NCBI GenBank assembly: GCA_947507595.1
Contig: OX382277.1
Span: 19,267,198 to 19,331,197 of the forward strand
DNA length: 64,000 bases
Direction of reading: 5' to 3'
From: Pyralis farinalis
Taxonomy: Eukaryota; Arthropoda; Insecta; Lepidoptera; Pyralidae
Shown here: one piece after another, positions 18,976 through 28,853 of the stretch
Numbering within the stretch: the stretch's first letter is position 1
How the letters are laid out: each line of letters opens with the position of its first letter
Notes under the pieces: model-generated
Database searches by the model: none
Told to the model about the DNA's origin: nothing
Seen by the model: the letters and a program-made list of their open reading frames with translations, nothing else
Position numbers and translations under genes: made by a program

Positions 18976-19254
18976 AATAAATAAATAAATAAATATTGTC
19001 GGACAAATTACACAGCGCCACCTAGCCCCAAAGTAAGCGAAGCTTGTGTTATGGGTACTAGACAACTGATAAACATACGTAAATATATATATTTTTGGTA
19101 AATACATACTTAATATATATAGAAAATACCCAGACCAATACAAACAGACATGTTCATGCACACAAAGGTTTGTACTGTGTGGGAATCGAACCCACGAGCG
19201 TTGGTGTCAAAGTAGCGTAACAGCGCGTTCCACCACTGAGCCACCGAGCTCGTC
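18976..19254 (-). mobile_element. SINE-B, full length
   Basis: Read on the minus strand: tRNA-like head GACGAGCTCGGTGGCTCAGT, B-box-like GGGTTCGATTCCCAC, CATGAACATGTCTG, then a different 3' half: TATGTTTATCAGTTGTCTAG, ACAAGCTTCGCTTACTTTGG, GGTGGCGCTGTGTAATTTG, TCCGACAATATTTATTTATT and a TTTA repeat tail. The head is nearly the same as in SINE-A; the tail is unrelated. Confidence 0.85.
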
Positions 19255-19257
19255 ATG

Positions 19258-19440
19258 TCGTATCTATCTTCATGCCGAGTCCTCTGCGGGATAGACATAG
19301 GGAACCGACCGCCTTCTGAGTCAGTTCCTACACACTTTACTCGCTTGTTCTACATTCATAGCTCTTTTCATGTACGCAAGCTTCTGATAACACACGACCA
19401 ATTTGATCGTGGTAAGTGAGTATTGACCTTCTTTTCTGTA
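19258..19440 (-). mobile_element. LINE-R 3' fragment
   Basis: Minus-strand tail blocks CTTCATGCCGAGTCC, TGCGGGATAGACATAGGGAA, ACACGACCAATTTGATCGTG. It lies directly behind the SINE-B head. Confidence 0.6.
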
Positions 19441-20063
19441 AAGTTTTTTAAAGAAAACATGAGTCTAAAAGGAACTCTATTTTACAGTGGTATTTATTTT
19501 TACCGAGTTGTCTCTGGTATTGCAAGACTATGTAAGCTAGAGATAGGCTAGAAAACGTTAATCTGTAAATAACCAATAACTGAATACCCAAGTTACACCA
19601 TGTCGACCGCCGCCTGTCTATAAAAGAGTTTCTTTATCTGAAACACCTTCATTAGAGGCCAAGTTTTCGGTACTTGACGACAGATCACAGTAGTTAGAAT
19701 AACTTTTGGGTGGCCTGGAAACGCCACCACGAAAACCCTTTCCGTTAGACCCGTACCCCAGCAGAGGGATCTTTGCTATAAATCTCAATACTGTATGTGT
19801 ACAGAAATTGCAATTTTTAGTTTCATAAATTACGTGAGAAAAAATGCCTCCTGTACTTTTTAGTGTCGGAAAAAGGACGTATTGTCATCGTCGTATACGA
19901 TATACGACGTCGTATATACAGTATTGTCTCTTTAGAGTATCCGGTGTCTAAAAATTAAGTAATGGAACCATTAACTGAAGCATACCTTTAGGTTCTTAAA
20001 GCGAATTCCTCTTAGATATATCTTTTATTTTGGGCATTAAATAAAAGTGAAAAATTGACAAGG
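19441..20063. other. Unassigned stretch
   Basis: Nothing recognised. A small palindromic word cluster (CGTCGTATACGATATACGAC) lies near 19889. Confidence 0.45.
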
Positions 20064-20236
20064 TGTGCAATGATAGCCCAGCGGATAAGGAACCGGTCTA
20101 TTGACAACCTGGTCCCCGGTTGATTTCTGGCGAGAGCATTTACCACTTAATTCATGTTTTCAGATTTATGTACATATTTAGCAATTACTGTGAGTAAATA
20201 AGCAGGATCTTCCTCCATCACGAAAACTAGCTAGAG
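20064..20236 (+). mobile_element. SINE-C, tRNA-headed
   Basis: A-box-like TAGCCCAGCGGATAAGG (20074) and B-box-like GGTTGATTTCTGG (20126) are spaced as in a tRNA, with TTTATGTACATATTTAGCAA and GCAGGATCTTCCTCCATCAC following. The complement of the last block recurs at about 21513, so the 3' end is repeated. The tRNA-like part is degenerate and not a functional tRNA. Confidence 0.5.
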
Positions 20237-20240
20237 TTAG

Positions 20241-20295
20241 CCATAGACAATTATTTGATTAGCCGTCAGACGGATAATCAAATAATTGTCTATGG
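20241..20295. repeat. Near-perfect hairpin before family C copy
   Basis: Arms 20241-20265 and 20271-20295 (25 nt) pair with one mismatch around a 5-nt loop (TCAGA). The next bases lead into family C copy 2. Same dimensions as the hairpin ahead of copy 1 at 13118, but unrelated sequence. Confidence 0.8.
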
Positions 20296-20560
20296 AAGAT
20301 GTGGAATTAGTGAAACATCGTTCTGCAGTTATGCTGTTTCTGTCACTGCTCCTTCTCCGTGCTAGCTCTCCTTGTCACTTTTATTTCTTCTTCTTCCCGT
20401 TCCCGTACCGTTTCCTAATCCATTAGGATTGGCGGGGTCCTCTACCTAAGCTTAAGAATTAGGCGAACACACAGATTTTTACATAGAGCGAATGCGATCA
20501 GATCTCCACAACCCATAGAGAAAACCAAATCTTTCTTAGGTTTGGTTTAGAGAGGTGCCG
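20271..20560 (+). repeat. Dispersed family C, copy 2
   Basis: Shares TTTCCTAATCCATTAGGATT, GGCGGGGTCCTCTACC, TAGAGCGAATGCGATCAGA and TTTCTTAGGTT with 13147-13520, same strand and order. The 5' part (GTCACTGCTCCTTCTCC and similar) is not in the other copy. Possibly a 5'-truncated retroelement; identity unknown. Confidence 0.5.
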
Positions 20561-20880
20561 AGTCAGACTGACTTGAATACCTAGCAGGTACTCATTCACT
20601 CGAGTATATAAAATATTAAATTCGGATCCACAATATTTCAATACAGGTTTCAAGTACTTACTGTATTCGAATCCTAAGTCGAGTATTTCAATCGCAACCT
20701 TTTAGCTTTATTCGTACAGTCGAATTTTGAATGTTTACTATACGCGTATCAAAGCTTTATTATTATATAAATTCAAAACTTAAAATAAAAACGTTTTAAT
20801 TACTTTAGTAAGATTATCAAAGCAAGTAAATCGTGCTTCCTATTCCTAATTTCTATTAAGATAGAACTTCTTTGGTATAT
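20561..20880. other. Unassigned stretch
   Basis: AT-rich, with ACTCGAGTAT-like words also present near 21240-21330; no element recognised. Confidence 0.4.
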
Positions 20881-21073
20881 CTATATATAAAAATTAATGT
20901 TTGTCTGTATGTCCTCTATGGACTCAAAAACGGCTGGGCAGATATTGATGAAATTTTCAGGAAATGTTCACATTAGCCCAGCGGGTGATCCTGTGAAGTT
21001 TGGTAGCGATCATATCATCCGTGCGAAGCCGGGGCGGATAGCTAGTATATATATATATATATATTATATATAG
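20881..21073 (+). mobile_element. Helitron-like copy with TA microsatellite
   Basis: Opens with TATATATAAAAATTAATGTT and TGTCTGTATGTCC, and ends GTGCGAAGCCGGGGCGGATA then GCTAGT, the Helitron-like terminus. It is followed at once by a TA dinucleotide run (21045-21070). Internally deleted relative to 13778-14366. Confidence 0.5.
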
Positions 21074-21504
21074 TTAAAAACTCCAAATAGATGATTATTA
21101 ATTGCTAAGCTTTAAATTCGTACCTTACTGTTCCACAATTACGAAAAGACTGGTTATATGACTTACATACTTTCCTATCGTTCATACATGATTTGTGATG
21201 AAATATTAGGTTTTTGCGTCAAAACAACCTACAAAGATCGATTCAGGAAGTACTCGTGTCCACTGAAGTATTCGAATACTCGCGCTACTATTCGAATACC
21301 TGTCTAAGTTTACCGACTCGAGTACTAATTCGATTCTTTTTTAAGGAATACCAAAATATTCAAACTTTAAAAATAGCCGACTTGGCACGTCCCTACTTTG
21401 GTTACATATCTTTCGAAATATAATTTTTTGGACGTGTGGGAATACCAACCATCCACTAATTCAACCACCCATCAATTTCATTTGACGGAGGTAGCCAGAG
21501 AGTT

Positions 21505-21600
21505 TTCGTGATGGAGGAAGACCCTGCTTCTTGGGCACTGCGTCGAACTTTTTCCAAGACTTGTGGTTAACAATTACTAACATACAAATCTGCAGTAATA
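21505..21600 (-). mobile_element. SINE-C 3' end fragment
   Basis: Minus-strand match to the SINE-C block GCAGGGTCTTCCTCCATCAC and the sequence before it. Short and diverged. Confidence 0.4.
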
Positions 21601-23191
21601 GTCCTTTGATCTTAGTAACCCTTCCGTGTATTCTCTTCCATATCTAATAATCTTTTCACTTGACTTCTGCACTTCTTTACTTTTGTTGGCAAATTTTCGA
21701 ATGTTCATTCGGTAGATCGTTTTTTGTTTTCGGGTTCATAACAATATATCCACCACCTATGTCAATGTTATATATATTATTATACAACATTCGAGTCACC
21801 TTAATTATACTTTTTAAACATTTCGCGACATGAATCCAAACGACACGGCGTTTTTGATCTTCCGTCAAATTAGGAGGTGCATCCATTACAAAGCTTTCTG
21901 ACGCCTAAATATTCGTCTAACTAAGACTTCTTGTACTTGGCTCACGACTATGCCTAAACATATGCCACTCTTTTATTATCAGCTTCTATCATGAGTCGTA
22001 CAGTGCTCGCGTTATCTTTAGTGTTAACCTTAGAAAAAACGACTTTCTCTCAAATCATCAGCGAACTTGCTCCGACAACGGTTGAACTCATAAAACCGGT
22101 TATAAATAGTAGCACGGGATGGGGTATCGTCATGAAATGCCAGTTGAAGACTATCGTAACATTATTGTTGATTAAGATTGCAATAAAAGTCATCATGAAG
22201 CGAAAATTTTCTCATATATTAAATTGCCGCCAATTTGTAAAAATAAATGGCATATGAATATAATGTAATAAAATAAATTAGCACCGTTAACGACCAATAA
22301 TAGGCATATAATATAGAAATCCTTTCGGTTTTTGTTAAAATAAATTGTACAAACCCGTTTTAGTTGACTTGTGCATTAGGTACTGAACATTTCTTTATTT
22401 TGCAATTTCTGGAATTTTTTATCATAGTGAATTATGGTTACCTAAGGCGAAAAAAACTTATTTTTGGCCTTATATCTAGTTATAAAACTCAATTTCCAAA
22501 GCGGTCGAAACCACAACGCACGAGTTGTGTTGCAGGCGTTTTTGTTCTCAAGAAAGAGTTACGTTTTTAGTTTATTTATATATACATACTTGAATACCAA
22601 AACCTTATCTGTATAGAAAATTTGATTGAAATTGATAGAGCAGTTTATACACACAAAACTAATACACAAAATAACAGTAAAATACAAATTTCATTATCAA
22701 TTTCATTTTAACTCCAAGCGTTCTTATCATTTAAATAGTCATTAATTGTATAATACCTTTTTGCTATTAATGTCGTGTTGACATAATTTTTAAATTTCGC
22801 ACACTGAGACCTATAAACGAATTTTGCGCTTTACGTAATGGTAGTGTTGGTCGTAGTCATAAATTTATTTTTATTCCTATATTTTTGTCATGGAAATCGC
22901 ATATTATCTTAAATTGGTGAATATTCTGATGCACATAAAGTATATTTGCAAGAATGAACTGGGACGAAACAGTTAGGATGTTGATTTCCTTAAACAGTTC
23001 ATGCAGGGAAGCCCTTCCACCTAAATTATATACAGCTCTTATCGCACGCTTTTCTAAAATTAAATGAACATATAATATACGGATCGTAGGCTTAATAAAA
23101 CTGATCTGGCAACGCGCACCCTGGATTGCAAATAAGTAAAATCGCGCCAGATCTTCTTCCTAACGTTATACCGTTTCCTAAACCGTTTGAA
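21601..23191. other. Unassigned stretch
   Basis: A minus-strand frame (21677-21886) reads LTEDQKRRVVWIHVAKCLKS, loosely like the helix-turn-helix start of a transposase, but it ends without further motifs. An 88-codon frame at 21991-22257 has no known motif. I cannot assign either. Confidence 0.4.
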
Positions 23192-23425
23192 GAGCTCGGT
23201 GGCGCAGTGGTTAGTAACACTACTTTGACAACATGCCCGTTTGTCTTGGTCAGGGTATTTTTAAGAGAGGTAGGGCGCATCACTACGGTAAGCTTGCTGT
23301 ATCAGCAGTAGAGGTGGCATCGCGCAAGCGATACATAGGGTACAGTGAGTGTTCATAGGTTACGGTAACAGATTTACATCATGGTGGCCACATGCTTGTA
23401 TACCTCTCGACTTTGAATAAAAAAA
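23192..23425 (+). mobile_element. SINE-A, internally deleted
   Basis: Head GAGCTCGGTGGCGCAGTGG, then a jump within the B-box region to TTTGTCTTGGTCAGGG, AGAGAGGTAGGGCGCATCA, and the 3' end ATAGGTTACGGTAACAG, ATCATGGTGGCC, CTCTCGACTTTGAAT with an A-run. The B-box and most of the middle are gone. Confidence 0.7.
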
Positions 23426-24154
23426 GCATGTAAAAATACACTTGTTTTGAATGACATTTTGTGCGGTCGATGATGTTGGCTAACGAAAAGTCGTTGCATG
23501 GACTATCTGAACGTATATACCCAAGCGAGTGAAAAATAGGACATGTGCTTTTTCGTATTTTTTCACTCTACAGCAGTCTGTCGCCAGTGTGTTTCAATCC
23601 CAACACGTACATGCCTTGGAGGGCGCGCTCGTCCCTTGCAAGTCCTCTATCAATCTTTTCGCCACATCATTTGCTCCCCGCGCGCCCTAGCGCCACTCCG
23701 ATTGAATTTCATTAACAAAACGCTTAGTGCAGATTGAATCCATTTAAGTAACAGACCTCACAGACCTGTCCCTTCTAAATGTTTCCTTGTGCAGTAATGT
23801 ACTACATAGGAACGCGGAATTTCAATTTTACACCTATCCCGATTGCGGTTGGGTGGGCCTTAAATATTTGTCCGTAATTTTACTTACGTTGTCGCCTGTG
23901 TTTTTAGGGTTCTTAAGAAAAAAAAAACAGAAGCTCTGTATACTATGGTTCCTTCCTTCATTACAGAATGTGCTCTTGAAAGTATTCGCGGCTTTGATTC
24001 TTATCTCTTTTGTCTGATAACACTGGACAACAAAATTTTGTACAAACCCTTTGATTACTAATTTTGAAATATTTGCCTACTCTTATTATAACACCATATT
24101 TAGTTTGATTTGATCAGTATGCAATTTGATCTAACGTGATTTGTGTGCTTCTGC
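23426..24154. other. Unassigned stretch
   Basis: A locally GC-richer part at 23600-23700 has GCGCGCCCTAGCGCC, also found near 24170, which may mark family D relatives. No coding motif. Confidence 0.4.
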
Positions 24155-24320
24155 CATCAATTAGTTCATGCGCCCTAGCGCCGGCCGGCACTCACCCACT
24201 ACCGTTAGTAGATGTAATATGCCGACGCTACCATGGCCGCTCCGGTAGTCTCTGCCTTTTGTAAATTACATGTAAATTTGACTTTCGCAAAATAACGCCT
24301 AAATCTATCAACTATGATTT
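24155..24320 (+). repeat. Family D fragment
   Basis: Carries ATCAATTAGTTCATGCG, CCCACTACCGTTAGT and TTTGACTTTCGCAAAATAAC in the same order as 15393-15510. Confidence 0.35.
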
Positions 24321-24749
24321 GATCAGGTCTAGTTTTTGTGTTACAACTATCAACCGTAGATTTAATCGTTCGTCGATTGATCGATTTATATTCGAAATTT
24401 TCTAATTTCAATTCAATAATCTTTTATCTATCTTTTTCTCGTTCTAAACATAATTTGTTAAAAGTTTCCTGGTTACATTCAAAAAGTATTTTTTGTTACC
24501 TGTATTTCCGGTTGCTCTGCTCACTATAAGCAACTTCCTAATACGAGTATAATCTGGCTGCTTAGGCAATATGATCGAAAAATCTCGCAGGATATGCGGC
24601 AACGACAGGTTGTTTGCCTTTTATACGTTTTTGCGTACGTCTCCTTATCTGTGTTGTTAAAATATTTTTTTTGCCATAGTTATACACCATGTAACCCTCA
24701 CATACTTTAATATATTTGTTAAAAAAATGCTTTTTTGTTACTTCGTACG

Positions 24750-24860
24750 AGTGGCGAACAAGTATACAACCTACCTGATATGAAGAGTTTACCGTAATAT
24801 TTGAACGTCTTTGTAAGTCAGCAAATGATCACCCATTCCCGGTGACATTACTCATTTGCG
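24750..24860 (-). mobile_element. LINE-A 3' end fragment
   Basis: Minus-strand copy with GAGTGGCGAACAAGTATAC, CCTACCTGATATGAAG and the TTTACCGTA block, diverged. No coding part. Confidence 0.45.
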
Positions 24861-24979
24861 GGACGACAATACAAGAGGTAGTTTCCTACCCGGGCAGTTT
24901 ATTGAATTAGACATTTGCCACTTTGAAATGTGCACTCTCAGTGTAAACACATAAATTGTATTATTTTGTTTTGTTTCAG

Positions 24980-25037
24980 ACGGTCTCGATATCAATGCTG
25001 CTACGCTATGCCCACCACCAGATTTTCGTATTTATAG
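24980..25037 (+). CDS. Candidate 58-nt internal exon
   Basis: A pyrimidine-rich acceptor (TTATTTTGTTTTGTTTCAG, ending at 24979) and a consensus donor (GTAAGT at 25038) bracket 58 bases. Two readings matter. With one base carried in, the frame is open (GLDINAATLCPPPDFRIYR). With two bases carried in, as from the exon at 1-85, the last codon is TAG. If it belongs to that gene it would end translation or act as a poison exon. Splice sites are the only evidence. Confidence 0.25.
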
Positions 25038-25080
25038 GTAAGTGGAACTGATATTTTCTATAATTTTCGTAATAAATGCT

Positions 25081-25190
25081 TTTTTCACAGTTAATATCAT
25101 TGGTAATCGAGTTATCAGAGCTGTTTCTTCATATTTACATAAATAAAATCCTGAATCTTGTTCTTGAACAATTTTCAGGAACACCGTTCC
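25081..25190 (-). pseudogene. Immunoglobulin-like half-domain, possible exon relic
   Basis: Minus-strand frame reads VFLKIVQEQDSGFYLC, then KYEETALITRLPMILTVKK. The DSGFYLC string fits the D-x-G-x-Y-x-C signature around the second conserved Cys of Ig domains, and a hydrophobic I-x-L-x-V strand follows at the right distance. The first half of the domain, with the first Cys and Trp, was not found nearby. No clear splice donor follows. It could be a relic of an Ig-superfamily gene on the minus strand or a chance match. Confidence 0.35.
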
Positions 25191-25199
25191 TATATGAAA

Positions 25200-26724
25200 T
25201 CTATATGTTTGTCTATGCGTGTCTGTGTGTTTGTCGCTTTTTTTCGAATATTCGAATTTTGACTTCAGATTCGGATTCAGCATAATAAAGTAGAATAGGA
25301 ATGTTCAGGAACATCGTTCCTATCTCTTAAGGAACATGGTCAAAATGGCCGACAAATTAAAAAAAATAATTGAATAGTTATATAATTGACGAGCCAGGTG
25401 TTCGTCTGGCAATGCAAGCTTGCGCATTCTCAACTGGTTTTTTATTAGATCTTAACAAATTTTGCATATTGGGCTATTAAATACAACATATACAGAAGAA
25501 AAATATTTAAAAAAATATTCTTGATTCGGGAAATTGGGAAAATGCCGTTCTTTTAAAAGGACGCTAGCAATGTGTACTACTATGATGATTAGAGTTCAAA
25601 TAAAATATTATTACAGGTTTCACGTATTTTTATTTAGGAAAATGACAATTTTTAAAACAAAACTTAGGATACAAAGTTTAATACAAAAAAATTGGCTTTA
25701 TTACGTTCAAATCATACCTCGATTTTTCATGAAAACTTTGAGAAACACGGCATGGACTTTGCGTTCTGAGCTCTCTTATATGTTTCCAGCACAGCTTTTG
25801 CTATACTTCTACGAAAGTTAAGAGTAATCATATTCACCAAGCTTATACTTTTATATTCGCCAAGAATTGTGTAAACCATGTCCAATCAATCAGTGACAAA
25901 TCAGGGAGAAGTACCAGCTTAGCCTCTTATTGTTTTTTAAAATTTTTTGTTGTTGTTCTGCACAGACCGATATTTTGACCAGATCTAAAACTAGGATGAA
26001 TGTTTGTCTTCCGATCCTGTGGAATTCAATTATATATCTTATTTTTCGAAATAGTCAGTTTATTCGTAGACTCATCCATTGAAGATACAGAATGTAGATA
26101 CAGAAACATGATCCAATTCCTCGGATGTCATACGTCTGCGTTTTGAAAAATCTATGAGTGGCACATCATCATCTGCATCACTGCAATACTCTGATCGGAA
26201 ATAAACCTGGCCCTGTGCCCGCAATTGAGATTTAGGTAAATTATGTAAGGTTCATTTTCGTCAATTGATGTCATCATTTGCTCTTCTTCATCCTCGTCTA
26301 GGCTTTCAATTATTTAATAGCGTAAAATACCGAGATCGACTCTTCCTTCTCATCCTAAAGTGCAAGCATGTGATAATAGTACATTTTGCTACTGGTGGTC
26401 AAGGACTGCTATTAGCTAAGGTACTCATTAGAAATAATATTGAATAAAATGCATATTTCATCTGTCTGTAATTGCCAGTGGCGAAGGGTGAATATCAGAA
26501 AAAGGGAAGCCACACTTTAAAATATAATTCCGTGGCAGAAAATGCTCTGCTTACACCTTATATGGAGGCACTGATGTGCTAAAAAGTATCTTTAAAATTT
26601 GATAAAGGTCGCTTAGAAAAAAGGTTTGCTGTATTTTAACTGTGAGAAAGATCCATGCATGCTTGCTTGCTATAAATAAACAGACACTAATCCAAAAACC
26701 GTAACTGACGACGAAACCAAGGTA
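25200..26724. other. Unassigned stretch
   Basis: A 20-bp motif (GGAACRYCGTTCCTAT type) occurs at 25178-25195 and again at 25303-25321. On the minus strand at 26110-26320 there are acidic patches (SLDEDEEEQMM; DADDDVPLIDFSKRRRM in another frame) that could be a worn transposase N-terminus. Nothing firmer. Confidence 0.35.
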
Positions 26725-27338
26725 GTGTGACCGAAGATGGCCCACTTAATTTTAAAACCTCGTAAAATCGACAATTTGGATATTAGAAAGAAAAGACATC
26801 GATGTAAAAGTAGGTTATTTAATGGAGAAATACAATATAAGTAAAAATGTGATCTTATTACGATATTAATCCAATGAAACACTATTTTTAAAAAGTAGTT
26901 GTTGGGCCATCTTAGGAAAATGGTCACTAAACAAGGCCCATAATATAATAATGTAAATCTACTCTTAAATAAAATCTAAATAAATTTTCCTTTTAATTCT
27001 GATTGGGAATCACAGTTTTCATTTAAAACTAATCAACAAAGTCTAAAATATTACCCAAAATTTGGCTATGGGCCATTTTAAATCTACCAAAATTTTAAAT
27101 GATTACAAAACGAAAATGACTTTCTGAAACTGAATATATCACACATACAGAGATTCATCAGAATAGTAGGTAACAAAATAATACTCAATAAGTTGTTTAC
27201 TTAGTGATGAATCTTTGACACCCTTGGTACGTGGGCCGTGTTAGGGGTATTGAAAATCAACTTAAATTTACTTTTCTTAAAGATAAATGAATGCTGTTCT
27301 GCCGTTTAACAAAAATTAAATACTTAAACAAAAATAAA

Positions 27339-27616
27339 CATTTCTCTTCAAAAACATAAAACAAAACTTAAAAAAACAACATTATAAGTTATTATAGGTA
27401 CCTATCATAATATTTTGGTTGGATAGAGAGATCTTTTTAGTTACACTTAGAACTAAAGATAAAATAATTAGGCCGTTTTAAAAAACATTTCTGTTCAAAA
27501 ACATAAAACAAAACTTTAAAAAAATCAACATTATAATTAGGTACTTATAAGTTATAATAACTAATCATAATATTTTGGCTGGATAGAGAGATCCCTTTAC
27601 TTACACTCAGGACAAA
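27339..27616. repeat. 146-bp-offset tandem duplication in the pogo 3' region
   Basis: Two units (27339-27457 and 27485-27616) share ACATTTCTSTTCAAAAACAT, AAAACAAAACTT, CAACATTATAA, CTAATCATAATATTTTGG and GGATAGAGAGATC in order, offset by 146 bases. The second unit runs into the last codons of the PHD finger, so the first is a decayed duplicate of the 3' end of the gene. Confidence 0.75.
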
Positions 27617-27733
27617 CGAATTCTCTATCTTTTGAGGTTAACCCGACACATTCTTCGTGATACCAATTCTGACATTCTTGACATTGACGCATAGAAGCTA
27701 TTCTGTCTATCGCACATCCGTGACAATACCAGC
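27596..27733 (-). pseudogene. PHD finger of the pogo transposase, out of frame
   Basis: Minus-strand frame: WYCHGCAIDRIASMRQCQEC, QNWYHEECVGL, then REFVCPECK and a TAA stop. The ligands C-x2-C, C-x2-C, H-x2-C, C-x2-C are all present in PHD order, ending three residues from the stop. The linker frame reads into a stop at 27707-27709 while this frame runs through it. A one- or two-base indel upstream therefore separates the finger from the transposase. PHD fingers commonly read histone H3 tails. The finger may have helped target or regulate the transposase; that is inference. Confidence 0.75.
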
Positions 27734-28853
27734 TGTTTTTTCAGATGTTTTGCCTACTTTTTTAACTTTCTTACCCCCTGTCTGTCTAGTTTTCGTTATC
27801 CCACCAGATTCTTTAGCATTTTTTCTATTTTTATTAATATTTTTACCTTCATTGGAACTCGGTCGTCTTTCGGTTCTGGTACGTTTATTCTTTAATTGTT
27901 TAGTGTTCTTCTTTGTTTTCATTTCACCAAATAAATCTTTGGTAATTTTCTGCCCAATATAATTTAGGGTCTTCCGTCTAGGTTTATCTTTGATTTTTCC
28001 AAAATTTGGTGTTGGAATTTGCTTGTGGAAAGGTGATTTAGTGGGTAAAGATACAGGAGCTTGCTTTAACTTTGACAGCGGTAAATCGTTATCCGAATCC
28101 TCAGATGGAATCTGCTCTTGCTCAGAACTTGGTTTAGGTTGTTTGACGTTCGGGTTTACATTTTCTTCATTTGAATCAGAAGATGAAGTATAAATATTAA
28201 AACGTTTTGGAGGAATATTCTTTAAATACGTATTAAAGTCTTCTTCCGAACTATCTGATGTAAAAGAATTTAACCGAGGGCGAGGTTGTAAATTGTGAAT
28301 TCCCGACGTAGTAGGAACAGGTGAAGAATAATCAGCTTTATTAAAACTTGAATTTAGAAAAGGTTGTCTTTGCGTGTCGCCCATATCAGACTCGGCAGAC
28401 GAACTGTAATTAACCAACTTAGTCATTTGAACTGAATGCGGCGGATTTGATTGAACATTTCGCTGTTCTATATCCATCCGTTCGTTTTGTGTCAAATCAT
28501 TTTGAGTTAGAAGGGATGGTGACATATTAAGATTTTCTTCGCAATCCGTGACATCTGTATCGGACATATTGTCACGTCTTGGGGATACGACAGAAATATC
28601 TTCTACGGTATCACGTGAATTGGGCAAATGTGTAAGGGCTGAGGGTGCATACGCTTCTTCAGGGATTGCATTATGATCATATGGAAAAAGTCCGGTTGCT
28701 CGAAATCCACTAATTATATTTTCTTTGCTTGAACATTTGGACCAAACCTTCGTAAAAATTTTGTTAAAACGCGTTTTTGTGAGTTTTCTATCAGGATGCT
28801 GATATGCATATAGTACAACTTGTTCGTCCCAGTAGTGTTCGTAGGATTTATTC
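27710..28853 (-). CDS. pogo transposase, C-terminal part and linker
   Basis: About 380 codons open on the minus strand directly downstream of the LINE. NKSYEHYWDEQVVLYA continues the DDE domain after the third catalytic Asp, and FNKIFTKVWSKC plus GFRATGLFPYDHNAIPEEAY is the conserved end of DDE_1-type transposases. A long Ser/Asp/Glu-rich linker follows (SDSSEEDFN, SSDSNEEN, SEDSDNDLPLSK), then a Lys-rich basic segment (KNTKQLKNKRTRTERR, GGKKVKKVGK). The frame stops at 27707-27709, before the PHD finger. With the LINE removed, this joins the N-terminal part at 31782 in frame. It was therefore a single gene of about 700 codons before the insertion. Confidence 0.85.

Noticed and set aside
21677..21886. 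Minus-strand frame LTEDQKRRVVWIHVAK as a transposase N-terminus
   Set aside because: Only a vague helix-turn-helix resemblance; no catalytic blocks, inverted repeats or target duplication nearby.
26110..26430. Acidic minus-strand peptides as a piggyBac-like N-terminus
   Set aside because: Patches lie in different frames, no catalytic domain follows, and no TTAA-flanked ends were found.
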